From an uncultured Chlorobiota bacterium (GTDB lineage: Bacteria > Bacteroidota > Ignavibacteria > UBA10030 > UBA6906), in assembly GCA_900696645.1 (NCBI GenBank), contig CAADGV010000005.1, positions 62,001 to 126,000 of the forward strand: a DNA stretch of 64,000 nt, read 5' to 3'. How positions within the stretch are numbered: position 1 is the first letter of the stretch; each line of letters begins with the position of its first letter. The notes below the pieces were generated by a model. The model was not told the origin of the DNA. It worked only from the letters and a program-made list of their open reading frames with translations, and searched no databases. A program made the translations under genes and the position numbers. Below are positions 9,999 through 20,434 of the stretch, one piece after another.

Positions 9999-10701
9999 TC
10001 GTTTTGTGTTTCTGCTCGTTCTCCCGACTCTTGCCTTCGTGTCATGCACGAAGGAGACGCTTGAACCGCAGTCGGAGCGGTCGACACTGGGACTCATACA
10101 CGTCGGGGTGGTGTCAACGCTTCCCAACGCAACCGATTTTCAGTTCCGCGGCCGGGTTGTTGATTTCGACCGACGTGACACACTGTTCAACGTTCCGGGA
10201 ATCGGAACATTCAACCACGTTACGGTGCTTCGTGACACACTCACCGGCGACACATCGTGGGTGTACTACACACTGCCTCCCGGCGAGATTCTGAAAGTCG
10301 ATACCACCTCCCGAACAGTTCTGATTTACAAGAAAACCGACGCAGGCTTCGCGTTGATTCTCAAAAGCAAAAACGATAGCTTGATTGCGATGGTGAACAC
10401 GCTGCCGCCGTCGGAACTTGACACCATCTTCACGAAAGCCGGCGACCAGGGCTTTCGCGCTGTCGTAGGCACCGAGTTGCACGCTTCACGCAACACGCCG
10501 TGCGGGCGTGAAGGGGATTACAATATCATGTTTTCCGCGGCAGATGGCACCGCAAACATACCCCCGGGACGCCGCGGGTTTCTCCAAAGCGGCGACAAGA
10601 TCTACAACGTATCGAACGTTCTTAACACGCAGATTATCAAAGACTTGGGAAGCTGTTCGAACTTCCGGTCTGCGTTCCATTTTATGATTCTCCAGCAGTA
10701 A
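9964..10701 (+). CDS. Predicted lipoprotein of unknown function
   Basis: A 245-residue protein with a signal peptide ending in the lipobox-like LAFVSC (Cys at about 28), so a lipoprotein is likely. I recognise no domain. The middle is beta-rich and mentions no catalytic motif. The ATG is inside the end of plsC, in another frame, preceded by a strong GGAGGAA, which supports this start and translational coupling. Its neighbours make phospholipid (plsC) and are followed by gatC and kdsB. Confidence 0.75.
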   Translation: MRQLKSTISTSSRFVFLLVLPTLAFVSCTKETLEPQSERSTLGLIHVGVVSTLPNATDFQFRGRVVDFDRRDTLFNVPGIGTFNHVTVLRDTLTGDTSWVYYTLPPGEILKVDTTSRTVLIYKKTDAGFALILKSKNDSLIAMVNTLPPSELDTIFTKAGDQGFRAVVGTELHASRNTPCGREGDYNIMFSAADGTANIPPGRRGFLQSGDKIYNVSNVLNTQIIKDLGSCSNFRSAFHFMILQQ

Positions 10702-10711
10702 TTGGCAACCG

Positions 10712-11005
10712 ATGGCAGTAACACTGATCGACGTTGAGTATGTTGCAAAGCTTGCCCGTCTTTCTTTTTCGGAGGATGAGAAGGAACAACTGACGCATCA
10801 ACTGAACGACATTCTCAAATACATGGAACAGCTCAACTCTCTTGATACAACGAACGTCGAACCGCTGGCGCATGTGATCGAGCTGAAGAATGTTTTTCGT
10901 GAGGATGAAGTCAGGAACGGAGTTTCACAGGAAGAGGCATTGAAGAACGCCCCTGCAGCAAGCGGAGAATTTTTCAAGGTGCCGAAAGTCATCGGCCCGC
11001 GATGA
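10712..11005 (+). CDS. gatC: Asp-tRNA(Asn)/Glu-tRNA(Gln) amidotransferase subunit C
   Basis: A 97-residue GatC with the family pattern YVAKLARLSFSEDEKEQL near the N-terminus, ILKYMEQLNSLDTTNVEPL in the middle and FFKVPKVI at the end. GatC stabilises the GatA-GatB complex that amidates misacylated tRNAs. gatA and gatB are not in the window. The stop overlaps the kdsB start (ATGATG). Confidence 0.95.
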   Translation: MAVTLIDVEYVAKLARLSFSEDEKEQLTHQLNDILKYMEQLNSLDTTNVEPLAHVIELKNVFREDEVRNGVSQEEALKNAPAASGEFFKVPKVIGPR

Positions 11006-11760
11006 TGAACGCCGTTGCCATCATCCCTGCCCGGTATGCATCACAGCGGCTTCCGGCAAAACCGCTTGCCGATATCGGCGGCAAGCCGATGATTCAGCAT
11101 GTGTATGAGAAGGCGGCACAAGCAACTCTCGCGGGCAGGGTTCTCGTTGCCACCGATGATCGCCGCATTGTTGAAGCCGTTGAGGCGTTCGGCGGAACTG
11201 CCGTGATGACACCGGCTGATCTGCAAAGCGGCACAGACAGGATTGCATTTGCTGCACGGAGCATTTCGGATGCCGACATTGTTGTGAACGTGCAGGGCGA
11301 TGAACCGCTGATCGCCCCCGAGATGATCGACGAAGGGATTCGCGTCGTTGCCGAAAGCGATGCATTGGTCGGAACTCTGGTCAGGAAAATCGAGCAAGAG
11401 GCGGAGCTGTTCAATCCCAATGTAGTCAAGGTCGCCCTCCGAAAAGACGGCACATGCCTCTATTTCTCCCGATCACCAATTCCGTTCGGCAGGGATTTGG
11501 CGCAACACGATTGGCTGAAGCATACACCTTACTACAAGCATATCGGGCTGTATGTGTTCAGGCGGGATTTCCTGCTCCGGTATCCGTCACTCCCGCAAAC
11601 GCCGCTTGAACTTGCCGAGAAGCTTGAGCAGTTGCGGATTCTCGAACATGGTTTTGCGATCCGGGCCGCTGTTACAGAATACGACAGCGTCCCCGTTGAT
11701 ACGGAGGACGATCTGAAACGTATCCGGCAAATCTATCAACAACAATATGAACGACGCTGA
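11002..11760 (+). CDS. kdsB: 3-deoxy-manno-octulosonate cytidylyltransferase (CMP-Kdo synthetase)
   Basis: A 252-residue nucleotidyltransferase. The N-terminal IPARYASQRLPAKPL is the CTP-binding signature and VNVQGDEPLI the metal-binding motif. It activates Kdo for lipid A core assembly, so the cell makes Kdo-containing LPS. ATG at 11002 overlaps the gatC stop; the ATG at 11005 is an equivalent alternative. The 3' end overlaps the DUF502 gene by 14 nt. Confidence 0.96.
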   Translation: MMNAVAIIPARYASQRLPAKPLADIGGKPMIQHVYEKAAQATLAGRVLVATDDRRIVEAVEAFGGTAVMTPADLQSGTDRIAFAARSISDADIVVNVQGDEPLIAPEMIDEGIRVVAESDALVGTLVRKIEQEAELFNPNVVKVALRKDGTCLYFSRSPIPFGRDLAQHDWLKHTPYYKHIGLYVFRRDFLLRYPSLPQTPLELAEKLEQLRILEHGFAIRAAVTEYDSVPVDTEDDLKRIRQIYQQQYERR

Positions 11761-12382
11761 CATCAAGAAAGGATTCTGGGCGGAAGTGCGCACGACGTTC
11801 TTCCGCGGCGTTGTCGTCATCATACCTCTCGGGCTTACCTACTGGTTCTTCAGCTCACTGCTGAACGCCATCGACGGAATTTTCTCCCCCATTCTTGAAG
11901 ACTGGTTGGGCCGCAGCATTCCCGGGCTCGGTTTCATGACAATGGTCGTGCTCGTATTCCTTATTGGTCTGCTGACAAGAAATCTCGTCGGAAGAGTTCT
12001 GTTCAACGGCTTTGAAAATCTCCTCAAACAAATTCCGTTTGTTCGATCGGTGTACAGTGCCATCAAGGATCTTGTCGGGGCATTCACAATCGGTGGCAAA
12101 GGAAAGACTTTCCGTGAAGTGGTGATGATTCAGTATCCGCGACCCGGATTGAATACGCTTGCGTTCGTAACGAATGAAATGTCTTTCTTTACGGCGGACA
12201 ATACAAAGGTTGAGTTCTACAATGTCTATATCCCGAATCCCCCAAACCCGACATCGGGATTGTTGATTCTCGTTCCAAAAGAACAAGCCGTAAAACTGAA
12301 CCTGACCATCGAGCAGGGATTGAAACTTGTCCTTTCAGGCGGGATTGTTTTGCCGGAACGGCTTGAAGAACGGAAGAGATGA
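11747..12382 (+). CDS. DUF502 family membrane protein
   Basis: A 211-residue protein with two N-terminal membrane helices (about 20-40 and 62-84) and the DUF502 sequence GLTYWFFSSLLNAIDGIF plus IPFVRSVYSAIKDL and VVMIQYPRPG. The soluble C-terminal half is the conserved part. Function is unknown; plant homologues are LIKE COV membrane proteins. Overlap with kdsB suggests one transcript. Confidence 0.9.
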   Translation: MNDADIKKGFWAEVRTTFFRGVVVIIPLGLTYWFFSSLLNAIDGIFSPILEDWLGRSIPGLGFMTMVVLVFLIGLLTRNLVGRVLFNGFENLLKQIPFVRSVYSAIKDLVGAFTIGGKGKTFREVVMIQYPRPGLNTLAFVTNEMSFFTADNTKVEFYNVYIPNPPNPTSGLLILVPKEQAVKLNLTIEQGLKLVLSGGIVLPERLEERKR

Positions 12383-12484
12383 TCTGCGGATACTCTTCGG
12401 AACGTTCCTGGTTTTGTTTTGATTGACAACTAATCCCTTTGTGAAACCCTCGTGCCTTCGATTCTTCGTGGCATATTATTGTAG

Positions 12485-14107
<1,623 letters not shown>

Positions 14108-14147
14108 TAATAGAAAGTAGTGAACTTTGTCCGGTTATCGATTTCCT

Positions 14148-14175
14148 TTGACTAACATCTCTCATGACCTAATAT
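14148..14175 (+). promoter_or_regulatory. Sigma-70-like promoter of the AT-rich cassette
   Basis: TTGACT (14148-14153) and TAATAT (14170-14175) are separated by 16 nt. Transcription would start near 14183, making ATG 14213 rather than the TTG at 14183 the likely first codon of the next gene. Confidence 0.55.
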
Positions 14176-14212
14176 TCAATTCTTGCATGATCACAGTAGA
14201 CGGTTTCTGAAC

Positions 14213-15121
14213 ATGTCACTCTTGCAACACCCATTGAGAACATTGGACCAGATAGAATGGTATCTGAGTTCGCGCGACAAGGAGCTGTTTCCCGGTGCTT
14301 TTCTCTTGTCTGCAGGTAATCTCGCCCGGCAGTTGCTTGAACAGATTCTCTTTATTCTTGCTTTCTACAGTGGAATGCCGCGAACCAGATTCCTTAAGTC
14401 ATCTAATCGTTTACGAACTGCGGATTCTATTTTGAAAGCGCTGAAGGAAGTGGACCCGGCCACCGGACATACATACATTGAACGTGCCCGCAAGAGAGGC
14501 CCATGCATTCAGAAACTAGCAAGGTTCCCAAGATCATTGAATCGATATAGAAGAATTTTCAATGAAACATCTCATTTCTCTAATCCTGGCGCTGGCCGGA
14601 AGTTCAAGGAAGACCATATTCGGCAATTTGTGAGCAGGTTTAGACACATTCTGGAGGAGGTTGACGCACACCTAATAACAGCTGCTGTAAACGACATTCG
14701 GTCAAACGGGTTCATCAGGGCTGTTCTCAGTAAAGATTCTTCAAACATTCCCGGCATCGAATACAAGGTGGTAGTAACACCAAACCTGATTACATACAAG
14801 GATGGTAAATTTTCCATGCGAACGCCAAGGATTCCGATACAAGTTGTTCCGAATTCTAAAGAAGTGCCGTATCGTTGGCGAAAGAGAGTAGTTGTTGTTC
14901 AACATTCAATCGGCATGGCATTATATTGTCAGATGTTGACAGAGTCAGGCGAGCCAATAAATATCTCGAATTTCCAGTCAGTAGTCGACGCTTTCGTGAA
15001 TAACTTGAGGGATCGCAAACGGCTGATCCGTCGGATGAAGAGGTTCGGAATAGCCGTTGAATTGGCTGAGCACCCTCTCAAACGAAAACTCTCTCATTCG
15101 GAGACAAGTAAAGGAGACTAA
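14213..15121 (+). CDS. Uncharacterised protein in AT-richer cassette
   Basis: I do not recognise this gene. From ATG 14213 the product is 302 residues (the ORF track starts at a TTG 10 codons earlier, which would fall at the predicted transcription start). The N-terminal half is helical and includes NLARQLLEQILFILAFY and the sequence RIFNETSH, which fits the Rx4-6H spacing of HEPN proteins, though that alone is weak. The C-terminal half is basic and mixed alpha/beta (RWRKRVVVVQHSIG). Base composition is visibly more AT-rich than pyrG next door, as is the lipoprotein gene 3 nt downstream, so the pair may have been acquired together. Confidence 0.7.
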   Translation: MSLLQHPLRTLDQIEWYLSSRDKELFPGAFLLSAGNLARQLLEQILFILAFYSGMPRTRFLKSSNRLRTADSILKALKEVDPATGHTYIERARKRGPCIQKLARFPRSLNRYRRIFNETSHFSNPGAGRKFKEDHIRQFVSRFRHILEEVDAHLITAAVNDIRSNGFIRAVLSKDSSNIPGIEYKVVVTPNLITYKDGKFSMRTPRIPIQVVPNSKEVPYRWRKRVVVVQHSIGMALYCQMLTESGEPINISNFQSVVDAFVNNLRDRKRLIRRMKRFGIAVELAEHPLKRKLSHSETSKGD

Positions 15122-15124
15122 AAG

Positions 15125-15688
15125 ATGAAACCTCTTGCAATAAGTCTAGCCTTCCTTCTTCTGGCGTGCTCAGACCAACATCCTAATCAAACTAAGCCCC
15201 CAAAAGCGCTGTTTGATTTCTCAACCCCCGACAATACAATCAAATCAACGTGGAGAGTGAGCACTTGGAAAGATACGACTCAACTTGATACATCTGATTT
15301 CGAATTCTTTACATCGTCGCGTTTAGCGAGCGAACGCGAGAACAAGAAACAAATGATGAATACTTTACGCACCAAGCATCCGCAGAATGACAATTCGATC
15401 ACAGATGTTCAAATCAAGAGTGATTCCTATGCGGTTGTTGAGGCAAAGGAGTACTTTACGATTGCACAGAAAGATCCGTCCGAGCGAAGATACATTCTAT
15501 CAAAAGAGAATGGCAAATGGAAGATTGATGATTCACAGTATAAATGTTTCACATGCAAGGGTTCTGGTTTTGAAGAAGATTTTGACCAAAAACTCAGTGA
15601 TATAAAGCAGGGCCTTTATCGAACTGAACCAAAAAGGAAATGTACTAAGTGCAATCAGACAGGATGGGTGAGCCTGTACAAACATTAA
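15125..15688 (+). CDS. Lipoprotein with NTF2-like region and DnaJ-type zinc knuckles
   Basis: A 187-residue protein with a short signal peptide and lipobox LLAC (Cys15). Residues 35-140 resemble the small NTF2-like/DUF4878 lipoproteins (pattern ILSKENGKWKIDD). Two C-terminal CxxCxGxG-like motifs, CFTCKGSG and CTKCNQTG, match the zinc-binding repeats of DnaJ. A clear AAAGGAGA precedes the ATG, and the gene begins 3 nt after the preceding stop. A zinc knuckle pair on an exported lipoprotein is unusual. The domain assignment of the middle part is inference. Confidence 0.72.
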   Translation: MKPLAISLAFLLLACSDQHPNQTKPPKALFDFSTPDNTIKSTWRVSTWKDTTQLDTSDFEFFTSSRLASERENKKQMMNTLRTKHPQNDNSITDVQIKSDSYAVVEAKEYFTIAQKDPSERRYILSKENGKWKIDDSQYKCFTCKGSGFEEDFDQKLSDIKQGLYRTEPKRKCTKCNQTGWVSLYKH

Positions 15689-15813
15689 GCGAACCGGCCC
15701 CTTGCATAGTAACTTCGGCAAGAGGTGCCACGTCCTATTGCAACCGACCCATTGCAGAAGCAACAGCTTACCGATAGTTTTGATCTTTTAAGCATTCTTA
15801 CAATCTCACGTTC

Positions 15814-16557
15814 ATGTTCCTCCGCAAAGTCACGCCCGGCTCAACCAGCAGACTGACGATCGTCGATCACGGCGAAACGTACGGGCGGCACATTCTCAAA
15901 AAAGCCATCAACGGCTTGCGCATTGAAACATGCGTCGATCTGGGCTGCGGCGGCGGTGATGATCTGATGGTTGTTGCAGAACAAAACCCCCAGGCCGTTC
16001 TATACGGCATTGACTTCGGAGAGTGGAATTTTGAGAAACTCAAGGCACGGAACATCCACCCCCTCTCCGTTAACGTCGAGAAGGAGAAACTTCCCTTCGA
16101 GGACAACTCAATCGATCTCATCATTGCAAACCAGTTTTTCGAACATACAAAAGAGATTTTCTGGATCAACCACGAAGTCTTCCGCTGCCTGAAACCGGGC
16201 GGGCATCTCTTCTTCGGAACGCCCAACATCCTATCGCTGCACAACCGGATATTGATGCTATTCGGTTTTCATCCAACCCAACACAAACTCACCTCTGCAC
16301 ACGTCCGGCCGTTTTCGAAACGGGACGTGAGGGCACTCTATCATGATGTCGGCTCCGTCTTCTGCCGCATCCGGGGCTTCTGGGGCTCGCAGTTTTATCC
16401 TTTTCCCGGTAAGCTTGCGCTGCTTTTCTCATGGCTGCTACCAAGCATGTCGTTCTCCATCTTCTTTCTCATACAAAAGACGGGAGACTATCAACGCGAG
16501 TTTCTTGGCTGGCCGGGCAAGGCACAGTTGGAGACGAACTTCTTCATCGGAAGCTGA
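15814..16557 (+). CDS. Class I SAM-dependent methyltransferase
   Basis: A 247-residue methyltransferase (Methyltransf_11 type). The SAM site is VDLGCGGGDD, the acidic loop YGIDFGEWN, and the post-motif region FEDNSIDLIIANQFFEHT followed by LKPGGHLFFGTPN is typical of enzymes acting on small molecules or glycans. The C-terminus has a hydrophobic patch (LALLFSWLLPSMSFSIFFL) that may touch the membrane. Substrate unknown. No coupled neighbour. Confidence 0.88.
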   Translation: MFLRKVTPGSTSRLTIVDHGETYGRHILKKAINGLRIETCVDLGCGGGDDLMVVAEQNPQAVLYGIDFGEWNFEKLKARNIHPLSVNVEKEKLPFEDNSIDLIIANQFFEHTKEIFWINHEVFRCLKPGGHLFFGTPNILSLHNRILMLFGFHPTQHKLTSAHVRPFSKRDVRALYHDVGSVFCRIRGFWGSQFYPFPGKLALLFSWLLPSMSFSIFFLIQKTGDYQREFLGWPGKAQLETNFFIGS

Positions 16558-16643
16558 GTCCCGCTAAAGCTGTATCCTTCCCTTTGAATTCCCCGTTGCT
16601 TCTTTCTATATTGAATTGAATTTCATATTCCAATCTCTGACTC

Positions 16644-18155
16644 ATGCCAACACTTGCTGCAATTGATGTCGGTTCCAACGGCATCCGCCTCATCGTCGGG
16701 AAGGTGAACGGCGACCGCAACATGCAGATCCTTGAAAACATCCGTGAAGCCGTGCGGCTCGGGCAGGATGTGTTCACAAAATCCGTCATTGCAGAAGAAA
16801 CAATCGACAAGGCGGCGGAGGCGTTCGCCCGATTCAAGTCAGTGATTGCCGTGCATGACGTGAAGTGGACGAAAGCCATTGCCACCAGTGCCGTGCGTGA
16901 AGCACAGAACAAGGATCTGTTTATTGACAGGATGGAGCAGGCAAGCGGCATCACGATCAATGTCGTTGACGGGGAAGAAGAGGCCGTTCTCATTCATCTT
17001 GCTGTTGCGTCGAAGATCAATCTGAAAAACAAACGCGCCATTCTCGTCGATATAGGCGGCGGAAGTACGGAGGTAACGCTTGTTGCCAACGGACAGATTC
17101 TCTCGACAGAAAGCTACAGGATGGGCACGGTACGCCTGCTGCAATTGCTTGAGGAGAAAAAACACGGCGAGAAGAAATTCAGTCAGCTTGTGCGCGAGTA
17201 CGTCGACGCGACGCAGAAGAGGATGAAGAAAGAACTCGGTGCAGAGAAAATCGACTTGTGCGTGGGAACGGGTGGAAACATCGAAGCACTCGGCGCGTTG
17301 CGTGTGCAACTCTTCGGCAAGGAACGGAATGATATTCTACAGGCGGATGAGCTCGATGCCCTCGTCAGGAAGTTGCAAAGCATGACGTATGAAGAGCGCA
17401 TCCGGCAATTGCTGCTTCGTCCCGACCGTGCCGACGTGATTGTTCCCGCGTCGATTGTTATCCAGAAGCTGGTAAAACGGGCCGGCGTGGATGAATTGCA
17501 CATCCCTTCCGTCGGGTTGAAAGACGGCCTGCTGATTGACATGGTGCAGGAGTTGTACGGAGAGAAGAAGACATCGTCACGCGATCAGGTGTTGACATCA
17601 GCGCTGCAACTCGGACGGAAATTTTCATTCGACGAGCAGCATGGACTTGCCGTAGCCCGGTATGCGATTCGTCTCTTTGACGAAACGCGAAGCCTCCACA
17701 ACCTCCCGATGGAATACCGTTTGCTGCTTGAGGTTGCCGCCCTGCTGCACGACATAGGCCACTTCATCAACATGATCGACCATCACAAGCATACCCTCTA
17801 TCTCCTTACAAAATCACCGGTTATCGGGCTCTCGAAGGCGCAGATAGCAATTGTGGCGAACGTCGCACGCTACCACCGGAAATCACTGCCGAAGCCGCAG
17901 CATGAGGCGTACAGTGTGCTCTCGTCGAAAGAGCGTGTAATCGTCTCGAAGCTTGCCGCTATTCTTCGTCTTGCAGATGCAATGGATAACGAGCATGCGA
18001 CGAAGGTCGAGGATTTTACTGTCGAGTACAAGAAACCGAGGTTCATCCTCACATTGAAAGGCGAAGGCGATTTGCTGCTTGAGAAGTGGGCGTTGATGAA
18101 GAAAGCAGCAATGTTCGAGGAAGTGTACAGCGTGAAGCTTTCCATAAATGACTAA
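16644..18155 (+). CDS. Ppx/GppA phosphatase with C-terminal HD domain
   Basis: A 503-residue protein. The N-terminal half is the actin-fold Ppx/GppA phosphatase with the phosphate loops AIDVGSNGIRLIVG and LVDIGGGSTEVTLV; the C-terminal half is an HD domain with H369-D370 in LLHDIGHF. Family members hydrolyse polyphosphate from the chain end or convert pppGpp to ppGpp. Sequence alone does not separate these. The last 8 nt overlap the CHAD gene, which favours a polyphosphate role. It is the first gene of a five-gene overlapping operon. Confidence 0.92.
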   Translation: MPTLAAIDVGSNGIRLIVGKVNGDRNMQILENIREAVRLGQDVFTKSVIAEETIDKAAEAFARFKSVIAVHDVKWTKAIATSAVREAQNKDLFIDRMEQASGITINVVDGEEEAVLIHLAVASKINLKNKRAILVDIGGGSTEVTLVANGQILSTESYRMGTVRLLQLLEEKKHGEKKFSQLVREYVDATQKRMKKELGAEKIDLCVGTGGNIEALGALRVQLFGKERNDILQADELDALVRKLQSMTYEERIRQLLLRPDRADVIVPASIVIQKLVKRAGVDELHIPSVGLKDGLLIDMVQELYGEKKTSSRDQVLTSALQLGRKFSFDEQHGLAVARYAIRLFDETRSLHNLPMEYRLLLEVAALLHDIGHFINMIDHHKHTLYLLTKSPVIGLSKAQIAIVANVARYHRKSLPKPQHEAYSVLSSKERVIVSKLAAILRLADAMDNEHATKVEDFTVEYKKPRFILTLKGEGDLLLEKWALMKKAAMFEEVYSVKLSIND

Positions 18156-19092
18156 GCGAGGCAAACAATCGGGATCGGGCAAAAAACCAAATCCGCGAAA
18201 TACTCCTTTGCGTCGCACACCGCGGATCGGCACAATTCTGATCAACTCGCTCGAACAGCGGTGGCGAAAGTACTTGAAAGAACTCCGCCGATGCAAGCGG
18301 GTGTTTTCGGAGGAGGCCGTTCACGACGTACGTGTGGCAACGCGACGGCTGATCTCAACGTTGATGATTATCGAGATTGTCTATCCTGACCGGAATGTGC
18401 GGAAAATCGAGCGCAGATTGAAGCGGCTATTCGATTCGATGAGCCCCTTGCGGGATACACAGGTACAACTTCTCACACTGCAAGAAAAGGTGATCGAGTA
18501 TCCTGAGTTGGAGACCTTGCAGACTGTTCTTAAAGTCCGCGAGCGAAACCTGATGAATTCCATCTCGCGAAGAATTTCAAAAATCGATACGCTCTCAATG
18601 GGAAGATCGCTTCGCGGATTGAAGGAAGGGCTTCGCCGGCATTTCTCACGCCCGATGATGGGGGAGATCGGGTGGAATGCCGTGCTCGGCTCGGCGCTGG
18701 GACGTTTCAATGCAGCCGTGTGGGCGAAGGAACGCATTCTTCCCTCCCGGCCCGCAACAATTCACCGGGCACGCATTGCATTCAAGAAATTCCGCTACAC
18801 GCTGGAAGCGATCGCGCCTATGCTGCCTGCCGCGGACAAACGCATCTTGAAAGCGATGGATGAGTATCAGACACGCATGGGAAACATACAGGATGCTCGA
18901 GTCCTTGCCAACCTCGTCATCCGCTTCGCACAGCAACGTCCGCCGGCATTGCGCAGAAGACTTGCCGGCTTCCGCCGTGAGCTGGTTGCCCGGCAGAAGG
19001 AATTGATCTCATTCTACGAACAATCGGCAGACGACTTGTACAATCTCCGCAAGCCGATGTTGAATTCGAAGCAGCAAGGAAGAATACAATGA
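18148..19092 (+). CDS. CHAD domain-containing protein (polyphosphate-binding type)
   Basis: A 314-residue CHAD protein: conserved histidines and many Arg/Lys on an all-helical fold, with the signature VHDVRVATRRL near residue 53 and IHRARIAFKKFRYTLEA near 205. CHAD domains bind inorganic polyphosphate, and some accompany CYTH phosphatases; here no CYTH domain is present. The ATG lies within the end of the Ppx/GppA gene, and the stop overlaps the SixA start by 4 nt, so all three are translated together. Confidence 0.93.
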   Translation: MTKRGKQSGSGKKPNPRNTPLRRTPRIGTILINSLEQRWRKYLKELRRCKRVFSEEAVHDVRVATRRLISTLMIIEIVYPDRNVRKIERRLKRLFDSMSPLRDTQVQLLTLQEKVIEYPELETLQTVLKVRERNLMNSISRRISKIDTLSMGRSLRGLKEGLRRHFSRPMMGEIGWNAVLGSALGRFNAAVWAKERILPSRPATIHRARIAFKKFRYTLEAIAPMLPAADKRILKAMDEYQTRMGNIQDARVLANLVIRFAQQRPPALRRRLAGFRRELVARQKELISFYEQSADDLYNLRKPMLNSKQQGRIQ

Positions 19093-19598
19093 ATCTCTAC
19101 ATACTTCGTCATGCAATCGCCGAGGAGCGCAGCCGTGAAAAGTGGCCCGACGACTCTCTCCGTCCCCTCACGACAAAAGGGAAGAAGCGCATGCGTCACA
19201 TTGCGGAGGGTATGCAGGTTCTCCGCCTTTCGTTCGATGTTATCTACACAAGCCCGTACACGCGGGCGCGGGAAACCGCCGACATCGTTGTTGAAGTATT
19301 CAACGCCGCAAAGAAGCTTCGCGAAACCGATACACTGGCGGTTGACGGCGATCCTGAAGAACTCATTCGTCTCATCAACAGCGCGAAGAATGAGTTCTGT
19401 AATGTGTTGCTTGTCGGACATGAACCGTACCTCAGCGAATTGATCTCCACTTTGCTTGTCGGCGATTCGAGCCTGCCGCTGACAATGAAGAAGGGTGGAA
19501 TCTGCAAACTCAGCGTCGGCAATCTGAAATACGGTGCCTGTGCATCACTGGATTGGCTTCTGCCGCCATCTGTTTCAATGCAGATCGGGCATTCATGA
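19089..19598 (+). CDS. sixA: SixA-type phosphohistidine phosphatase
   Basis: A 169-residue histidine phosphatase of the RHG branch. The catalytic R7-H8 is in LYILRHA, the second His is in LVGHEPYLSEL and TSPYTRARETADIV is also conserved. In E. coli, SixA removes phosphate from phosphohistidine on NPr/ArcB. Companions CHAD and Ppx are often next to SixA in other genomes; the true substrate here is unproved. It overlaps neighbours by 4 nt at both ends. Confidence 0.93.
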   Translation: MNLYILRHAIAEERSREKWPDDSLRPLTTKGKKRMRHIAEGMQVLRLSFDVIYTSPYTRARETADIVVEVFNAAKKLRETDTLAVDGDPEELIRLINSAKNEFCNVLLVGHEPYLSELISTLLVGDSSLPLTMKKGGICKLSVGNLKYGACASLDWLLPPSVSMQIGHS

Positions 19599-20434
19599 TG
19601 AAGGTTCTCGCCATGGCCTTTCTCGCTCTCCCGCTTCTCATACATACGGAGCAGAAGCCGGAAGCCAAAGCGGCTCTCTCCGATTATGATCTCTCCGACA
19701 AGAAGCCGCAACAATTCATTCTGCCCCACAAACTCGGAGAAGCGTCGGGATTGGCAATGACGGACGACGGACGGCTGTTCTGTCACGATGACGAGCGTGC
19801 CGTGGTGTATCAGATTGACTATTCGAACGGCGTGATTGTCAAACAATTCTCGCTCGGCAGATTTGGTGTGAGGGGAGATTTTGAGGATATCGCTGTGGCG
19901 GGAAAGTTGTTCTATCTTGTCGAAAGCAACGGCACGATCTATGAATTCCCGGAAGCCGGAAACGGGCAAACGGTTGAGTTTAGAATGTACAAGACGCCAT
20001 TGACAACACAGAACGACGTTGAAGGACTTGAGTACGATCCCGAAACACATTCTCTGCTGCTTGCGTGCAAAGAATTTCCCGGCAAGGGATATGAAGGGAA
20101 CAGGGCAGTATATTCCTTCTCTCTCAAAACAAAACAACTTTCTGCAACGCCACGCTTTCTCATCTCTCTCAAGGAAATCCGCGCAAAGGAGTTCAGACCT
20201 TCGGGCATTGCGCGCCATCCGAAAACGGGAACGTTCTTCATCATCGCAGCTCGTGGCAGCACCATTATCGAGATTTCCAAAGAGGGAAAAATTCTCGACC
20301 GGCAGTCTATCAACAAAAACGTGAATACGCATCCCGAAGGAATCACCTTTGCGCCGGATCTCACACTCATACTTTGCAACGACGGACAAGGAAAGCGCGG
20401 CACATTGACACTGTACCCGAGAACGAAGCGGTGA
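19595..20434 (+). CDS. Exported beta-propeller, SdiA-regulated/phytase-like
   Basis: The ORF track begins at 19553, but the ATG at 19595 (or the one at 19598) overlapping the sixA stop gives a signal peptide (MKVLAMAFLALPLLI). The mature part is a beta-propeller of the SdiA-regulated/phytase-like group, with repeats such as ASGLAMTDDGRLFCHDD and GDFEDIAVAGKLFYLVES. Members include esterase-like phytases, so a phosphate-releasing role in this phosphate-themed operon is possible but is inference. The product is 279 residues. Confidence 0.8.
   Translation: MMKVLAMAFLALPLLIHTEQKPEAKAALSDYDLSDKKPQQFILPHKLGEASGLAMTDDGRLFCHDDERAVVYQIDYSNGVIVKQFSLGRFGVRGDFEDIAVAGKLFYLVESNGTIYEFPEAGNGQTVEFRMYKTPLTTQNDVEGLEYDPETHSLLLACKEFPGKGYEGNRAVYSFSLKTKQLSATPRFLISLKEIRAKEFRPSGIARHPKTGTFFIIAARGSTIIEISKEGKILDRQSINKNVNTHPEGITFAPDLTLILCNDGQGKRGTLTLYPRTKR

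Noticed and set aside
19244-20389. 381-residue minus-strand ORF over sixA and the propeller gene
   Set aside because: Antisense to two genes with clear motifs and tightly overlapping starts.
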